From Magnetospirillum sp. 64-120 (GTDB taxonomy: Bacteria > Pseudomonadota > Alphaproteobacteria > Rhodospirillales > Magnetospirillaceae), in assembly GCA_001898825.1 (NCBI GenBank), contig MKVK01000019.1:145955-209954 (forward strand): a DNA stretch of 64,000 bases, read 5' to 3'. The position numbers were made by a program, and so were the translations under genes. Every line of letters begins with the position of its first letter. The stretch's first letter is position 1. Below the pieces are notes generated by a model that worked only from the letters and a program-made list of their open reading frames with translations, did no database searches and had not been told where the DNA came from. Positions 8,542 to 18,916 of this stretch are shown here, in pieces.

Positions 8542-11442
8542 ATGGGTGAGACGACGCAGCAGCAGGATGTGACGGAAGGCCGCAACGACACCGTGGCGGT
8601 GGAACCCGTTCCCGACACGCCGTCCATTCTGGCGCTCGAACCGCTGATGCCGCCGCCGCCCAAGAAATCCCGCATGAAAAAGGCCGACGCGGCTTCGCGC
8701 ATGGTGCGCGCCGTCAATATCGGCGCCGGCTTGGCGACCTTTGTCTGGCTGGGCTTTTGCGGCCAGTACGTGAACACCAATGTGGGCTGGGACAACATGA
8801 TGGCCCTGCAGCCCCAGGAACTGGGGGGCATCGTCGGCGCCGCCTTCGTTCCGGTGGCGCTGTTGTGGATGGTTCTGGCCTGGCTGGATCGCGGCCGCGT
8901 CATGCGGGTGGTGGCCAAGGAACTGGACGACCATCTGCGTCGTTTGACTTATCCTTCCGACGAATCGGAAAACCGCGTGAAAGCGGTGTCGGATTCGCTG
9001 ATGGCCCAGACCAAGGCGTTGACCCAGGCGTCCGAACGCGCCGCTGTGGACGCGGACAAGGTGCGCTCGCAACTGGCCGGGCAGATTGAAACCCTGTCCA
9101 GCGTGCTGGGCCGGGTCAGCGGTGACGCCCGTTCCGCCGTCGATGCCCTGAAGAACGAAGTGGACCGCCTCAGCGGCGCCGCCGACAACGCCACCGCCCG
9201 GGCGCGCGAGATGGAGCATCTGCTGCGCCTGCAGACCCAGGAACTCAATCAGGTCACCGACACCGCCGCCGCCAAGGTGCGGGAATTCGGCGAATCCATG
9301 CATCAGCAGATGGAAGCCATCGACCAAAGCTCGGCGCGGGCCGCGCAACGGGCCGAAAGCTTGTCGGGACAGGTGGCGCTTCATACCGATTCCTTGGACA
9401 AGGTATCGCAGAACGCGGTGGCCCGCGCCGAACAGGTGGGGCAGATCTTCACCGACAAGGCCAATTTGCTGGAGTCGGCGGCGACCAGCGCCGGCGAGCG
9501 CACGGAAAATGTCGCCACCACCCTGTCGCAACGGGTCGAGGCGCTGGAAACCCTGTTCAACCGTCAGAACGCCGACCTGGATCAGGCGGCGGTGCGTCTG
9601 GCCGAACAGACCGGCCGCATCAGCCAGTCCTTGCAGCAACAGGCCACCGGCCTGGACCAGATCACCGACCGGGTGCTGTCGCGCATCCGTATCGTCGAGG
9701 AAGCGCTTTCGGTGCAGTCGCGGGAAGTGTCCTCGGCGTCGGACCAGGCCATGAACCGCTTCCGCGAGATGGAAGAAGTTCTGGCCCGTCACGCCGAAGC
9801 GTTGCGCACCACCTCGGACGAAGCCGCCGCCCAAATGGGCGAGGTGGGCGACGTCTTCGCCCAGCGCCGCGACGACGTGGACCAGGCGGCCGAGCGTGCC
9901 GGCACCCGTGTCCGCGAAACCGGCGAGATGTTCCAGTCCCAGGCCCGCGCCCTGGCCGCCGCCTCGGACCAAATGCAGGCCCGCGCCCGCGAGGTTTCGG
10001 AAACTCTGCGCCTGCATATCGAGGAACTGGGCAAGGGCGCCGAACGCGCCGCCGGTCAGGCCGAAGGCATCCGCCAGTCGCTCAGGAAGCAGGCCGACGA
10101 ACTGGCCGACGCCGCCAACGTGGTGTCCACCCAGGCCCGCCTGTCGGAAGCGTCCTTGAACCAGCAGTCGCGCCATCTGATTTCCACCTCGGATCAGGTG
10201 ATGGCCAAGGTGAAGACCATTTCCGACACCCTGCGCCAGAACACCAACGATCTGGTCGCCATGTCGTCGCGCGTCGGCGTCGAACTGGACGCGGTGGGCG
10301 AAGGCCTGCGCCAGCGCACCATGGAAGTGGGATCCGCCGCCACCAAGGCGGTGGCCGACACGGCGGGGGTCGCCGAAATGCTGGAACAGCGTTCCGAGCA
10401 GATGGGCACCATCGCCGAGCAGGTGGCCAGCCGTCTGCGCGGCACCATCGATGCCCTGCGCCGCCAGACCGAACAACTGGTGGCTTCGGCCGACCAGACC
10501 CAGGTCACGGTCAGCGCCGTGGGCGAAAAACTGAAGGACCAGACCGAAGCGGTGGCGCGTGCCGCCGACGATTCGTCGGAAGTGCTGCAGGCCTTCGGCT
10601 CGGCCATCGCCAAGCATGCGGTGGAAGTGGGCGAAGCGGCCCAGCGGGTGTTCCACAATTCGCAGACCGCCGGCGACGCGTTGCGCCAGATCGTCCGCGA
10701 TTTCGAGGAATCGTCCAACAAGACCGCCGGCCAGGTCACTGCCGCCGGCGACATGCTGCGCGCCGGTATCCGCGACCTGACCCAGGCTTCGGAACGCATC
10801 ACCTCGTCCGTCCGCGCCTCGGGCGAGAATTTGCGCCGCTATGCCTTGGAATTGCAGGAATCCACCGACCGCACCGGGGCCAAGCTGGAAACCTCGTTCG
10901 AAGTCATCCGTCAGAAGTCCAACGACCTGGGGGTCACCGGCGAACGCCTGTCGCAACAGGCGGAAAGCCTGGTCGCCACCTATGGTCGCCAGATCGACGA
11001 ACTGGTCAGCGCCTCCAAGCTGGCCGAGATGCGGGCGGGGCAGATCGAGGAACGCCGGGCCCAAGCCTCGGTGGAACATTTCCTCAGGAACGCCGCTTTC
11101 ATCGTGGAAAAGCTGCAATCGCTGTCGGTGGACATCGGCCGCATCTTCGCCACCAATATCGACGAGAAAGCCTGGCGCGAGTTCCATGCCGGCGACCAGT
11201 CGGTTTTCGTGCGCAAGATCCTGAAGAATCTGGACAAGCACCAGATCGCCGCCATCAAGAACAAGTTCGAGGACGACGGCGAGTTCCGCGAATACGTCAC
11301 CCGCTATCTGGCCGAGTTCGAGGCCCTGCTGAACCAGGCCCGCCAGTCCGATTATGCCGACGTGCTGACCGGCACCTTCACCTCGTCGGAAGTGGGCAAG
11401 CTGTATCTGGTGGTCGCCCGCGCCTTGGGCCGCTTGGAATAA
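8542..11442 (+). CDS. Two-TM protein with a long 25-residue-repeat coiled coil
   Basis: A 966-residue protein in four parts. (1) A proline-rich cytoplasmic N-terminus (about 1-50). (2) Two membrane helices at about 57-76 and 95-115. (3) A coiled coil at 128-838 made of about 28 units of exactly 25 residues, with one extra 11 residues after unit 8. (4) A C-terminal domain (839-966) containing SVDIGRIFATNIDEKAWREF and VGKLYLVVARALGRLE. ATG 8542 is preceded by AAGGA; the longer open frame from 8368 has no ribosome site. Caulobacter TipN, a polarity landmark, is described as having two N-terminal TM helices and a coiled coil, so a polar scaffold role is possible but unproven. It is not a chemoreceptor: no signalling hairpin is seen. 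Confidence 0.85.
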   Translation: MGETTQQQDVTEGRNDTVAVEPVPDTPSILALEPLMPPPPKKSRMKKADAASRMVRAVNIGAGLATFVWLGFCGQYVNTNVGWDNMMALQPQELGGIVGAAFVPVALLWMVLAWLDRGRVMRVVAKELDDHLRRLTYPSDESENRVKAVSDSLMAQTKALTQASERAAVDADKVRSQLAGQIETLSSVLGRVSGDARSAVDALKNEVDRLSGAADNATARAREMEHLLRLQTQELNQVTDTAAAKVREFGESMHQQMEAIDQSSARAAQRAESLSGQVALHTDSLDKVSQNAVARAEQVGQIFTDKANLLESAATSAGERTENVATTLSQRVEALETLFNRQNADLDQAAVRLAEQTGRISQSLQQQATGLDQITDRVLSRIRIVEEALSVQSREVSSASDQAMNRFREMEEVLARHAEALRTTSDEAAAQMGEVGDVFAQRRDDVDQAAERAGTRVRETGEMFQSQARALAAASDQMQARAREVSETLRLHIEELGKGAERAAGQAEGIRQSLRKQADELADAANVVSTQARLSEASLNQQSRHLISTSDQVMAKVKTISDTLRQNTNDLVAMSSRVGVELDAVGEGLRQRTMEVGSAATKAVADTAGVAEMLEQRSEQMGTIAEQVASRLRGTIDALRRQTEQLVASADQTQVTVSAVGEKLKDQTEAVARAADDSSEVLQAFGSAIAKHAVEVGEAAQRVFHNSQTAGDALRQIVRDFEESSNKTAGQVTAAGDMLRAGIRDLTQASERITSSVRASGENLRRYALELQESTDRTGAKLETSFEVIRQKSNDLGVTGERLSQQAESLVATYGRQIDELVSASKLAEMRAGQIEERRAQASVEHFLRNAAFIVEKLQSLSVDIGRIFATNIDEKAWREFHAGDQSVFVRKILKNLDKHQIAAIKNKFEDDGEFREYVTRYLAEFEALLNQARQSDYADVLTGTFTSSEVGKLYLVVARALGRLE
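8923..11055 (+). repeat. Array of about 28 x 75-bp coding repeats (25 aa each)
   Basis: Within the coiled-coil gene, residues 128-838 divide without gaps into 25-residue units. The loose consensus is L-x-x-Q-x-x-x-L-x-x-A-S-D-x-A, then about ten residues ending in a V/M-x-E-x pattern. Units 1-8 start at 128, 153, 178 ... 303; an 11-residue insert (328-338) follows; units 9-28 start at 339, 364 ... 814. Twenty-five equals two heptads plus one hendecad, and the insert is itself one hendecad, so coiled-coil phase is kept. The DNA of the units has diverged strongly, so this is an old protein repeat and not a recent tandem duplication. Confidence 0.85.
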
Positions 11443-11443
11443 A

Positions 11444-12088
11444 TCAGGGCGCCGCCAAACGCGTCAACGCGGCCGGGTTCAGCACCGTGACCCGGCCGCG
11501 TGTCGTTTCGACCCAGGTCTTGGCGGCGAAATCGGCCATCAGCCGGGCCACCACTTCGCGGGTGGTGCCCATATGGCCGGCGATTTCCTGTTGGGTCATG
11601 GCGATCCGTCCGCTGGCGCTGGCGTGGCGCAGCAGGAACTGGGCCAGACGCTGGTCCAGGCGGCAGGAATGGATTTGCTCGAGCTCGTCCATCAGGCGGA
11701 AGACGATGGTGGAAAGCGCCTTGACCGTCAGGTCCTGGATGGGCTTTTCCGTTTCGAACAAGGTCCGATAGGTGGGGCCGCCCACCACCGCCACCTCGCT
11801 GTCTTCCTCGGCTTGGACCCAGGCCGGGTAAAGCAGGTCGTTGAACAGGCAGTTCAGCGCCAGAACGCAGGTCTCGCCCGGGGCGATCTGATAAAGCGTC
11901 GCCTCGCGCCCGGCCGGGCTTAAGGTGAACACCCGAAGGCCGCCGCTGAGGACGAAATAGGCCCCCGACACGCTTTGCCCCTTGCTGACCGGTACGGCCC
12001 CTTTGGTGAAACGATGGCGGGAATGTCCCCTGGACAAGATCTCTTGTCCAGATGGCGACATCCGGCAGAAAAAGCCCAATTCGCGCAT
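11444..12088 (-). CDS. Crp/Fnr family transcriptional regulator
   Basis: A 214-residue regulator. It has an N-terminal cyclic-nucleotide-binding-type barrel (GAYFVLSGGLRVFTLSPAGREATLYQIAPGE), a dimer helix, and a C-terminal winged helix with recognition region MTQQEIAGHMGTTREVVARLM. It has four cysteines, but not the N-terminal cluster of oxygen-sensing FNR; the GETCVLALNCLF segment is typical of another Crp/Fnr subgroup. The frame opens at 12121, but ATG 12088 has AGGGGGC at good spacing. It lies 29 bases downstream of the di-heme peroxidase gene, on the same strand, so it is probably the last gene of that unit. Confidence 0.88.
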   Translation of the reverse strand: MRELGFFCRMSPSGQEILSRGHSRHRFTKGAVPVSKGQSVSGAYFVLSGGLRVFTLSPAGREATLYQIAPGETCVLALNCLFNDLLYPAWVQAEEDSEVAVVGGPTYRTLFETEKPIQDLTVKALSTIVFRLMDELEQIHSCRLDQRLAQFLLRHASASGRIAMTQQEIAGHMGTTREVVARLMADFAAKTWVETTRGRVTVLNPAALTRLAAP

Positions 12089-12117
12089 GTTCTGCCCCCT
12101 GCGGTCCCGACACGCCA

Positions 12118-13431
12118 TCATAGCGCAGCGCGGCGGGCCAGGGTATCGCTGGTCAGGGATTGCAGGAAGGACACCAGATCGTCCACGTCACGGGGCGACA
12201 GGGTCTTGCCCACATAACGGCCCAAGCGCGATTGCTCGGCGCTCCACCACAGATCCTCGTGCCCATGGCCTTCCACCTTGGCGCCCAATTGGGCCTGGGC
12301 CATGATCCGCACCGCCTGATCCAGGCTGGCCACCGAGCCGTTGTGGAAATAAGGCGCGGTCAGCGCCACGTTGCGCAACGACGGCACCCGCCACACCCCT
12401 TCGGCGGAAGATGGCGCGCCGCGTCCCTTGTCGGCGGCCAAGGTTCCGCGCTGGTCGGCGGACAGGCGGCTGGTGCGCAGCACGGCGAAGGGGTTCTTCG
12501 GGCCGACCAAACTGGCGCCGCTGAAATTGGGGCCGGAATGGCAGGTGGCGCAGCCCAGGTCCTGGAACAGCCACATGCCACGCTGCTGCCCTGGCGACAG
12601 TGCCCGTTCATCTCCGGCGACGAAGCGGTCATAGGGGGAATCATTGGTGACCAACGAGCGTTCAAAGGTCGCCAAGGCCTGGGCGACACGGTTGGCGGAG
12701 ATAGCCGCCGAGCCGAAGGCAGCGGCGAAGGCCGGCGGATAAGTGGGGTCGGCGGCTAGGCGTTGCTCCATCAGGTCCAGCGAAGCCAGACCCATTTCAA
12801 GGGGATTGAGGATGGGACCCAGGGCCTGTTCTTCCAGGCTGGCGGCGCGACCGTCCCAGAACAGCCGGGCCTGATAGGCGGCGTTGTAAACGGTGGGGGT
12901 GTTGCGGCTGCCGATCTGGCCGTTGATGCCCTGGGCGGTGACGCGGCCGTCATGGCCGGCGCCTTTGCTCACGTCGTGGCAGGACGCACAGGACAGGCTG
13001 CCGTCTTGGGATAGTTTGGTGTCGTGGAACAGCCGCCGCCCCAGGGCCAGCTTGGCGGCGTTGCCGGGATTGTCCACCGGGGTCGGGACCAAGGCCGGCA
13101 GGCCGCGCCAGGTCGGGGTAGAGGACGGTGGCGGGTTTGGTGGGGGCGGGGCGTCAAAATCTTCGGCGACTTGTGCCCGCGGTGCGATCAGCGGCGCGAT
13201 GGTTTGGGCGGGAAAGTTGGCCAGGGTGGCCAGGATCGCCAGCTTGATGGAAAAGGCGATTACCCCCAGCCCCAGGGCGGCGCCCAGGAACCAGCGGCCG
13301 CCGCCGTCCAGGACGCCGCCCCACGACCCGGCGGGGGCAAGGTCGCGCCGCACCAACAGGGTCAGCGCGGTGAAGGCGGCCAAGGCCACCAGGATGCCGA
13401 TCACCAGGATCGGCGCAAGATCGGCATGCAT
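12118..13431 (-). CDS. Membrane-anchored di-heme cytochrome c peroxidase/MauG family
   Basis: A 437-residue bacterial di-heme peroxidase. These periplasmic enzymes reduce hydrogen peroxide with electrons from cytochrome c. Two heme c motifs are seen: CASCH (148-152) and CATCH (294-298). The family's WRVPSLRNVALTAPYFHNGS segment follows. Unlike the classic secreted enzyme it has two N-terminal membrane helices (about 5-27 and 47-71) and a proline-rich linker (PPPPNPPPSSTPTWRG), so the catalytic domain would be tethered to the inner membrane. It sits 15 bases after the DUF4242 gene and 29 before the Crp/Fnr gene. MauG-like maturation activity cannot be excluded. Confidence 0.9.
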   Translation of the reverse strand: MHADLAPILVIGILVALAAFTALTLLVRRDLAPAGSWGGVLDGGGRWFLGAALGLGVIAFSIKLAILATLANFPAQTIAPLIAPRAQVAEDFDAPPPPNPPPSSTPTWRGLPALVPTPVDNPGNAAKLALGRRLFHDTKLSQDGSLSCASCHDVSKGAGHDGRVTAQGINGQIGSRNTPTVYNAAYQARLFWDGRAASLEEQALGPILNPLEMGLASLDLMEQRLAADPTYPPAFAAAFGSAAISANRVAQALATFERSLVTNDSPYDRFVAGDERALSPGQQRGMWLFQDLGCATCHSGPNFSGASLVGPKNPFAVLRTSRLSADQRGTLAADKGRGAPSSAEGVWRVPSLRNVALTAPYFHNGSVASLDQAVRIMAQAQLGAKVEGHGHEDLWWSAEQSRLGRYVGKTLSPRDVDDLVSFLQSLTSDTLARRAAL

Positions 13432-13446
13432 GGTGGCCTCCCTGAC

Positions 13447-13752
13447 TTAGGCCGCGCCTTGGCGGAAGAACAAGGTGCCGGGGCTGGCGCTTTTCACCTC
13501 GGTGATGGAATCGAAGGGCAGGCCGACGCGGTCATGGGCGCGGCGTACCGCCTCGGCGTCGGGGGCCAGATTCAGGCAAAAGGCGCGTCCGGCTTCCAGC
13601 CCGACCTCGACGTTCAGCAGCACCACGCCTTCGGCTTGGCAGGCCTGTTGGTATTGGGCGAAAAATCCCTCGAATTGCTCGGCGGTCAGGCCGGCGGGAA
13701 AGGTGTCCTTGGCGACGTCGTGGGTATCGACGAACAGGCGCATGGCGTTCAT
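13447..13752 (-). CDS. DUF4242 (nickel-binding-like) small protein
   Basis: A 101-residue protein of the DUF4242 family, ferredoxin-like small proteins of which one Streptomyces member (SCO4226) was described as nickel-binding. Typical features are the start MRLFVDTHDV and the late ...RRAHDRVGLPFDSITEV. ATG 13752 has GGAGAA about six bases upstream, so it is preferred over 13764. It is the first gene of a likely unit with the di-heme peroxidase and Crp/Fnr regulator. The nearby urease is a nickel enzyme, which makes the nickel link worth noting, but there is no direct evidence of metal binding here. Confidence 0.75.
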   Translation of the reverse strand: MNAMRLFVDTHDVAKDTFPAGLTAEQFEGFFAQYQQACQAEGVVLLNVEVGLEAGRAFCLNLAPDAEAVRRAHDRVGLPFDSITEVKSASPGTLFFRQGAA

Positions 13753-13820
13753 GGCTTTCTCCATTGCTGAACAATGGGCAAAGCCTAGAACCGCCCGGCT
13801 GGGGGCGTCTGTAGCCCAGG

Positions 13821-14429
13821 TTACACTGGTCGCAGCCCACCGGCCTTGACGATGAAGGCGGCGATGTCGGCCAGTCCCTGGCCGGTCTTCATGTTGGAAA
13901 ACACGAAGGGACGATCACCGCGCATCTTGCGGCTGTCGCGCTCCATCACCTCCAGGCTGGCGCCGACCAAGGGCGCCAGATCAATCTTGTTGATGATCAG
14001 CAAATCCGACCGGGTGATGCCGGGACCACCCTTACGCGGCAATTTGTCGCCGGCGGCGACATCGATGACGTAAAGGGTGATATCGGCCAGTTCCGGGCTG
14101 AAGGTGGCGGTCAGGTTGTCGCCGCCCGATTCGATCAGCAAAAGTTCCAGGCCAGGGTGGCGGGCCTGCATGTCGTCCACCGCCGCCAGATTGATGCTGG
14201 CATCCTCGCGGATGGCGGTGTGGGGACAGCCGCCGGTCTCCACCCCCAGGATGCGGTCGGGGGGAAGCGCGCCGTTCTTGGTCAGGAACTCGCAGTCTTC
14301 GCGGGTATAGACGTCGTTGGTGATGGCGGCGATGTCGTAGATTTCGCGGAAATGGAGGCACAGGGCCAGGGTCAGGGCGGTCTTGCCCGATCCCACCGGC
14401 CCACCGATGCCAACGCGGAAAGCGCTCAT
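13821..14429 (-). CDS. ureG: Urease accessory GTPase UreG
   Basis: UreG is the SIMIBI-class GTPase that powers nickel insertion into apo-urease with UreD, UreF and UreE. The 202-residue protein shows the P-loop [24 protein letters not shown], the metal-binding CPH motif in [30 protein letters not shown], and the guanine-specificity motif INKIDL. ATG 14429 overlaps the ureF stop (ATGA), so the larger open frame to 14540 is not used. It is the last gene of the urt-ure locus. Confidence 0.96.
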   Translation of the reverse strand: MSAFRVGIGGPVGSGKTALTLALCLHFREIYDIAAITNDVYTREDCEFLTKNGALPPDRILGVETGGCPHTAIREDASINLAAVDDMQARHPGLELLLIESGGDNLTATFSPELADITLYVIDVAAGDKLPRKGGPGITRSDLLIINKIDLAPLVGASLEVMERDSRKMRGDRPFVFSNMKTGQGLADIAAFIVKAGGLRPV

Positions 14430-15103
14430 GATCTGAACAACCTTGTGTATTGGGTTTCGTGGGTCAGGCTGCACCAATCCACCACGGGGGTGGCGCTGCC
14501 CAGATCGGCGAAGGGGCGGCCCAAAGCGGCGGTGGCGCAATCCAGGGCGACGGGTTCCAGGGCGGCCACCGCCTTCATGCCGTCGGTCTGGCCCAAGGGC
14601 ACCAGCCTTACCGCCGCCGACACTAGGTTGGCGGCGAAGGCATGCAGGAAGGCGGCGCAGGCGTCAGGGGCGGCGATGTCGCAGCGTGCCGCCACCACGC
14701 CCACCGCCACCGCATAGGCCGGGGCTCGGCCCTGTTGGCGTAGCCGGGCTTTCCAGTCTTCCAGCCACGGATCGGGCCACACGGCGGCGACTGTGTTCAG
14801 AAAGGCGGTGCCTTGGGCGCTGGATTCCAGGGCCAGTTCGGCACTGGGGCGCAGGCAATCGGCCAGTTCCACCAGCTTGTCCAAGCGTGACGCATCGTTG
14901 AGCGCGGCATAGGCTTCCAGCAGCAGGGCTGCATCACTGCGCCCGGCGCCATGATGCAGGATGGTGTCGATCCAGGCGGTCAGGCTGGCACGATCGCTGA
15001 CCAAGCCTTGCTCAACCGCCCGTTCCAGCCCATGGGAATAGCTGAAGCCGCCCACCGGGAAGCTGGGCGACAGCCAGGTCATCAGCCGCAGCAGCGCGTT
15101 CAT
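14426..15103 (-). CDS. ureF: Urease accessory protein UreF
   Basis: UreF bridges UreD and UreG in the urease activation complex. The 225-residue, mostly helical protein has the family start [24 protein letters not shown] and the later [14 protein letters not shown] and [16 protein letters not shown] segments, all standard for UreF. It overlaps ureE by four bases upstream and ureG by four bases downstream, so translation of E-F-G is coupled. Confidence 0.95.
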   Translation of the reverse strand: MNALLRLMTWLSPSFPVGGFSYSHGLERAVEQGLVSDRASLTAWIDTILHHGAGRSDAALLLEAYAALNDASRLDKLVELADCLRPSAELALESSAQGTAFLNTVAAVWPDPWLEDWKARLRQQGRAPAYAVAVGVVAARCDIAAPDACAAFLHAFAANLVSAAVRLVPLGQTDGMKAVAALEPVALDCATAALGRPFADLGSATPVVDWCSLTHETQYTRLFRS

Positions 15104-15585
15104 GCCCGCCTCACCACCGGGGCGGGGGCATCCATCAGCCCATGCGGGTCATAGGCTCCCGATTCCGGCTGGAAGGGCGCACGGCGGCGCCAGATTTGCA
15201 GCCCCTGGCCTTCCAGCATGGACAGCAGCACATGGTCCAGGCCGATGCGCAGGGCGCGGTTAGCCAAAATCTGCAGCGGCACATGGCGGTTGCCGATATG
15301 CCAGGACACCCGGGCGAATTCGGCTTCGGTCCGGCACGAGATGTCGATGACTTCTTCGTCGGCGGCGACCACCCGGATGAAGCCGCCGCCATCCAGTTCC
15401 AGCCCGTCGCCGTCCTTCATCTGGACGGCGCGCGGCAGGTCCAGCAAAAAGCCGGCGCCATCGTCGTCGGACAGCGCCACCCGGCGACGATGACGGTCGG
15501 CGGCGGCCAGGGTGACCGTGCCGACCGCTTGGTCGCCGGGCCAGCTTGCCGCCGGATGATGGGCGATGGCGCGGCGCAAGCTCAT
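15100..15585 (-). CDS. ureE: Urease accessory nickel chaperone UreE
   Basis: UreE delivers nickel to the urease activation complex. The 161-residue protein has the UreE N-terminal beta domain (VALSDDDGAGFLLDLP) and the metal-binding C-terminal domain with the conserved SWHIGNRHVPLQI segment. It lacks the histidine-rich tail of some enterobacterial UreE, so nickel storage is probably limited. ATG 15585 (MSLRRAIAHH) has GGAAAG at good spacing; the in-frame ATG at 15600 lies in the REP-like sequence and is less likely. It follows ureC after a palindromic element at 15602-15670. Confidence 0.93.
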   Translation of the reverse strand: MSLRRAIAHHPAASWPGDQAVGTVTLAAADRHRRRVALSDDDGAGFLLDLPRAVQMKDGDGLELDGGGFIRVVAADEEVIDISCRTEAEFARVSWHIGNRHVPLQILANRALRIGLDHVLLSMLEGQGLQIWRRRAPFQPESGAYDPHGLMDAPAPVVRRA

Positions 15586-15601
15586 GTTCGCTCTTTCCAT
15601 C

Positions 15602-15670
15602 CGTCATGCCCGGGCTTGACCCGGGCATCTCCTGCAGCAATGGATCGCCGGGTCAAGCCCGGCGATGACG
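15602..15670. repeat. REP/BIME-like palindrome pair between ureC and ureE
   Basis: Two inverted hairpins with the core CCGGGCTTGACCCGG and its complement CCGGGTCAAGCCCGG stand head to head, flanked by CGTCAT and ATGACG. A second copy of the same design is at 23127-23205. This is a dispersed intergenic palindrome of the REP type common in alphaproteobacteria. In the mRNA it would fold stably just after the structural urease genes. Confidence 0.85.
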
Positions 15671-15714
15671 GCCAAAAGGGAACAATGACGAAATCCCAGG
15701 CCATTCCCCCCCTC

Positions 15715-17421
<1,707 letters not shown>

Positions 17422-17425
17422 GATG

Positions 17426-17737
17426 TCAGCCCCCCAGCTTGCCGTTGACCAGCCCATTGAAGCCCCAGACCTCGCCGGTGCCGGCATAGGCCACCAGGGT
17501 CACGGTGCGGGTTTGGCCGGGCTCGAAGCGGGTGGCGGTGCCGGCCGGGATGTCCAGGCGGAAGCCCTTGGTCTTGGCGCGGTCGAAGGACAGCGCCGCA
17601 TTGGTTTCGAAGAAATGGTAGTGGCTGCCCACCTGGATGGGGCGGTCGCCGGTATTGGCGACATCGACGGTGATGGTGGTGCGCTCGGCATTCAGGTCGA
17701 TATGGCCTTCGGCGGTGATGATTTCGCCTGGGATCAT
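17426..17737 (-). CDS. ureB: Urease beta subunit UreB
   Basis: A 103-residue structural subunit of the (UreABC)3 urease trimer. Family features are the start [11 protein letters not shown] and the motif [23 protein letters not shown], with the end [16 protein letters not shown]. UreA and UreB are separate genes here, as in other Proteobacteria and unlike the fused form of Helicobacter. It is 10 bases after ureA and 4 before ureC. Confidence 0.97.
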   Translation of the reverse strand: MIPGEIITAEGHIDLNAERTTITVDVANTGDRPIQVGSHYHFFETNAALSFDRAKTKGFRLDIPAGTATRFEPGQTRTVTLVAYAGTGEVWGFNGLVNGKLGG

Positions 17738-17747
17738 GGCAGCCCCC

Positions 17748-18050
17748 TTAGCGGATGGGGTTGTGGACGGTCACCAGCTTGGTGCCGTCGGGGAAGGTGG
17801 CTTCGACCTGGATTTCGTGGATCATCTCGGCGATGCCGTCCATGACCTGGGCGCGGCTCAGCACAGTGGCGCCCTCGGCCATCAGTTCGGCCACCGGGCG
17901 GCCGTCGCGCGCCCCTTCGACGACGAAATCGGTGATCAGCGCCACCGCTTCGGGATAGTTCAGCTTGACGCCGCGCTCCAGGCGGCGGCGCGCCACCATG
18001 GCGGCCATGGCCACCAGCAGCTTGTCCTTTTCCCTTGGGCTTAGGTTCAT
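17748..18050 (-). CDS. ureA: Urease gamma subunit UreA
   Basis: A 100-residue urease structural subunit with the standard sequence: start [32 protein letters not shown], and the C-terminal [20 protein letters not shown] 18050 is preceded by GGGAGGGAAAC. A longer open frame upstream overlaps ureD and is not coding. It lies 14 bases after ureD. Confidence 0.97.
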   Translation of the reverse strand: MNLSPREKDKLLVAMAAMVARRRLERGVKLNYPEAVALITDFVVEGARDGRPVAELMAEGATVLSRAQVMDGIAEMIHEIQVEATFPDGTKLVTVHNPIR

Positions 18051-18064
18051 TGTTGTTTCCCTCC

Positions 18065-18916
18065 CTAGATGTCCCAAAGACGCGGCAAGCCCGCCGGTCG
18101 GTTCATGGCGTTGTGGCGTAAGTTTTTCCAGGCTTGGCCGAAAGCGGCGCGCAGACGGGCCGGGTCGTGATCCAGCCAGCGGGCCACCAGGACGCCGCCC
18201 ACCAAAGAACAACCGAAGCGGCCGGGATAATCGGCCAGCAGATCGCGCAGATGGTCGCGATGGGCGGCGCCATCCGATCCCACCAGCACCAACGAGGCGG
18301 CGACGATGGCCCCGCCGAAACCGGCGGGCGCGTCCAGCACGGCGCGCAGATCGTCTTGCATATGCAGGGCGTCGACCCAGACCAAGCGGTTGTCGATGCG
18401 CACTTCCCAGGCTTCACGCAGCAATCCACGGGTCAGCGTTTCACCTCGCGCCACCCGGCCGAAGACCAGAATCTCGCCGGCCAGGACCACAGAATCCACT
18501 GCGGCATTGATACGGGTGGTGCGACGCAGACGCGAGCCGTCGAACAGGATGGTTTCCTGGGGCAGATATTCCAGCATGGCGCCGGTATCGGCGGTCAAAT
18601 CCACCTGCACCACGGTGTCGGGGCCGGTGGAGCGATAGATTTTTTCCGCCGCGCTTCCCAGCACCAGCGCCTGGGCTGCCGGGCCGGCATGGACGGACAA
18701 TTCCAAGATATCGCCGCCGGCCAGCCCACCCGAGGTGGTGACCAGCGCCGCCTGCGGCGGCTCGCCCAACGGCGGGTCGGGGAACAGCACGCGCAAAGGG
18801 GCGCGTTGGTACAGACGGCCCAGCCGGTCGGCGCCGTCCACATGGACGAAGCCCAGCTCGGCTCTTCCGTGCATGCGGGTGAGTTGGGACTCAGACGGTG
18901 AGGTGCTTGCGGACAT
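18065..18916 (-). CDS. ureD: Urease accessory protein UreD (UreH)
   Basis: UreD binds apo-urease and, with UreF and UreG, forms the nickel-insertion complex. The 283-residue protein has the conserved [12 protein letters not shown], the AEKIYRS segment, [16 protein letters not shown], and VFGRVARGE. Its first 26 bases overlap the end of urtE, which links the transporter and enzyme genes in one transcript. A downstream start at 18874 ([10 protein letters not shown]) would avoid the overlap and cannot be excluded. Confidence 0.94.
   Translation of the reverse strand: MSASTSPSESQLTRMHGRAELGFVHVDGADRLGRLYQRAPLRVLFPDPPLGEPPQAALVTTSGGLAGGDILELSVHAGPAAQALVLGSAAEKIYRSTGPDTVVQVDLTADTGAMLEYLPQETILFDGSRLRRTTRINAAVDSVVLAGEILVFGRVARGETLTRGLLREAWEVRIDNRLVWVDALHMQDDLRAVLDAPAGFGGAIVAASLVLVGSDGAAHRDHLRDLLADYPGRFGCSLVGGVLVARWLDHDPARLRAAFGQAWKNLRHNAMNRPAGLPRLWDI

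Noticed and set aside
8923-11055. The 75-bp periodicity as a DNA satellite or CRISPR-like array
   Set aside because: Only the protein pattern is periodic; the DNA units are too different, and there are no spacers.
8500-11241. A 913-codon minus-strand frame opposite the coiled-coil gene
   Set aside because: Shadow of a highly repetitive gene; the repeat makes stops rare on the other strand.
11444-12088. The Crp/Fnr protein as the oxygen-sensing FNR acting on nap
   Set aside because: It lacks the N-terminal cysteine cluster needed for an oxygen-sensing Fe-S centre and is grouped with a peroxidase.
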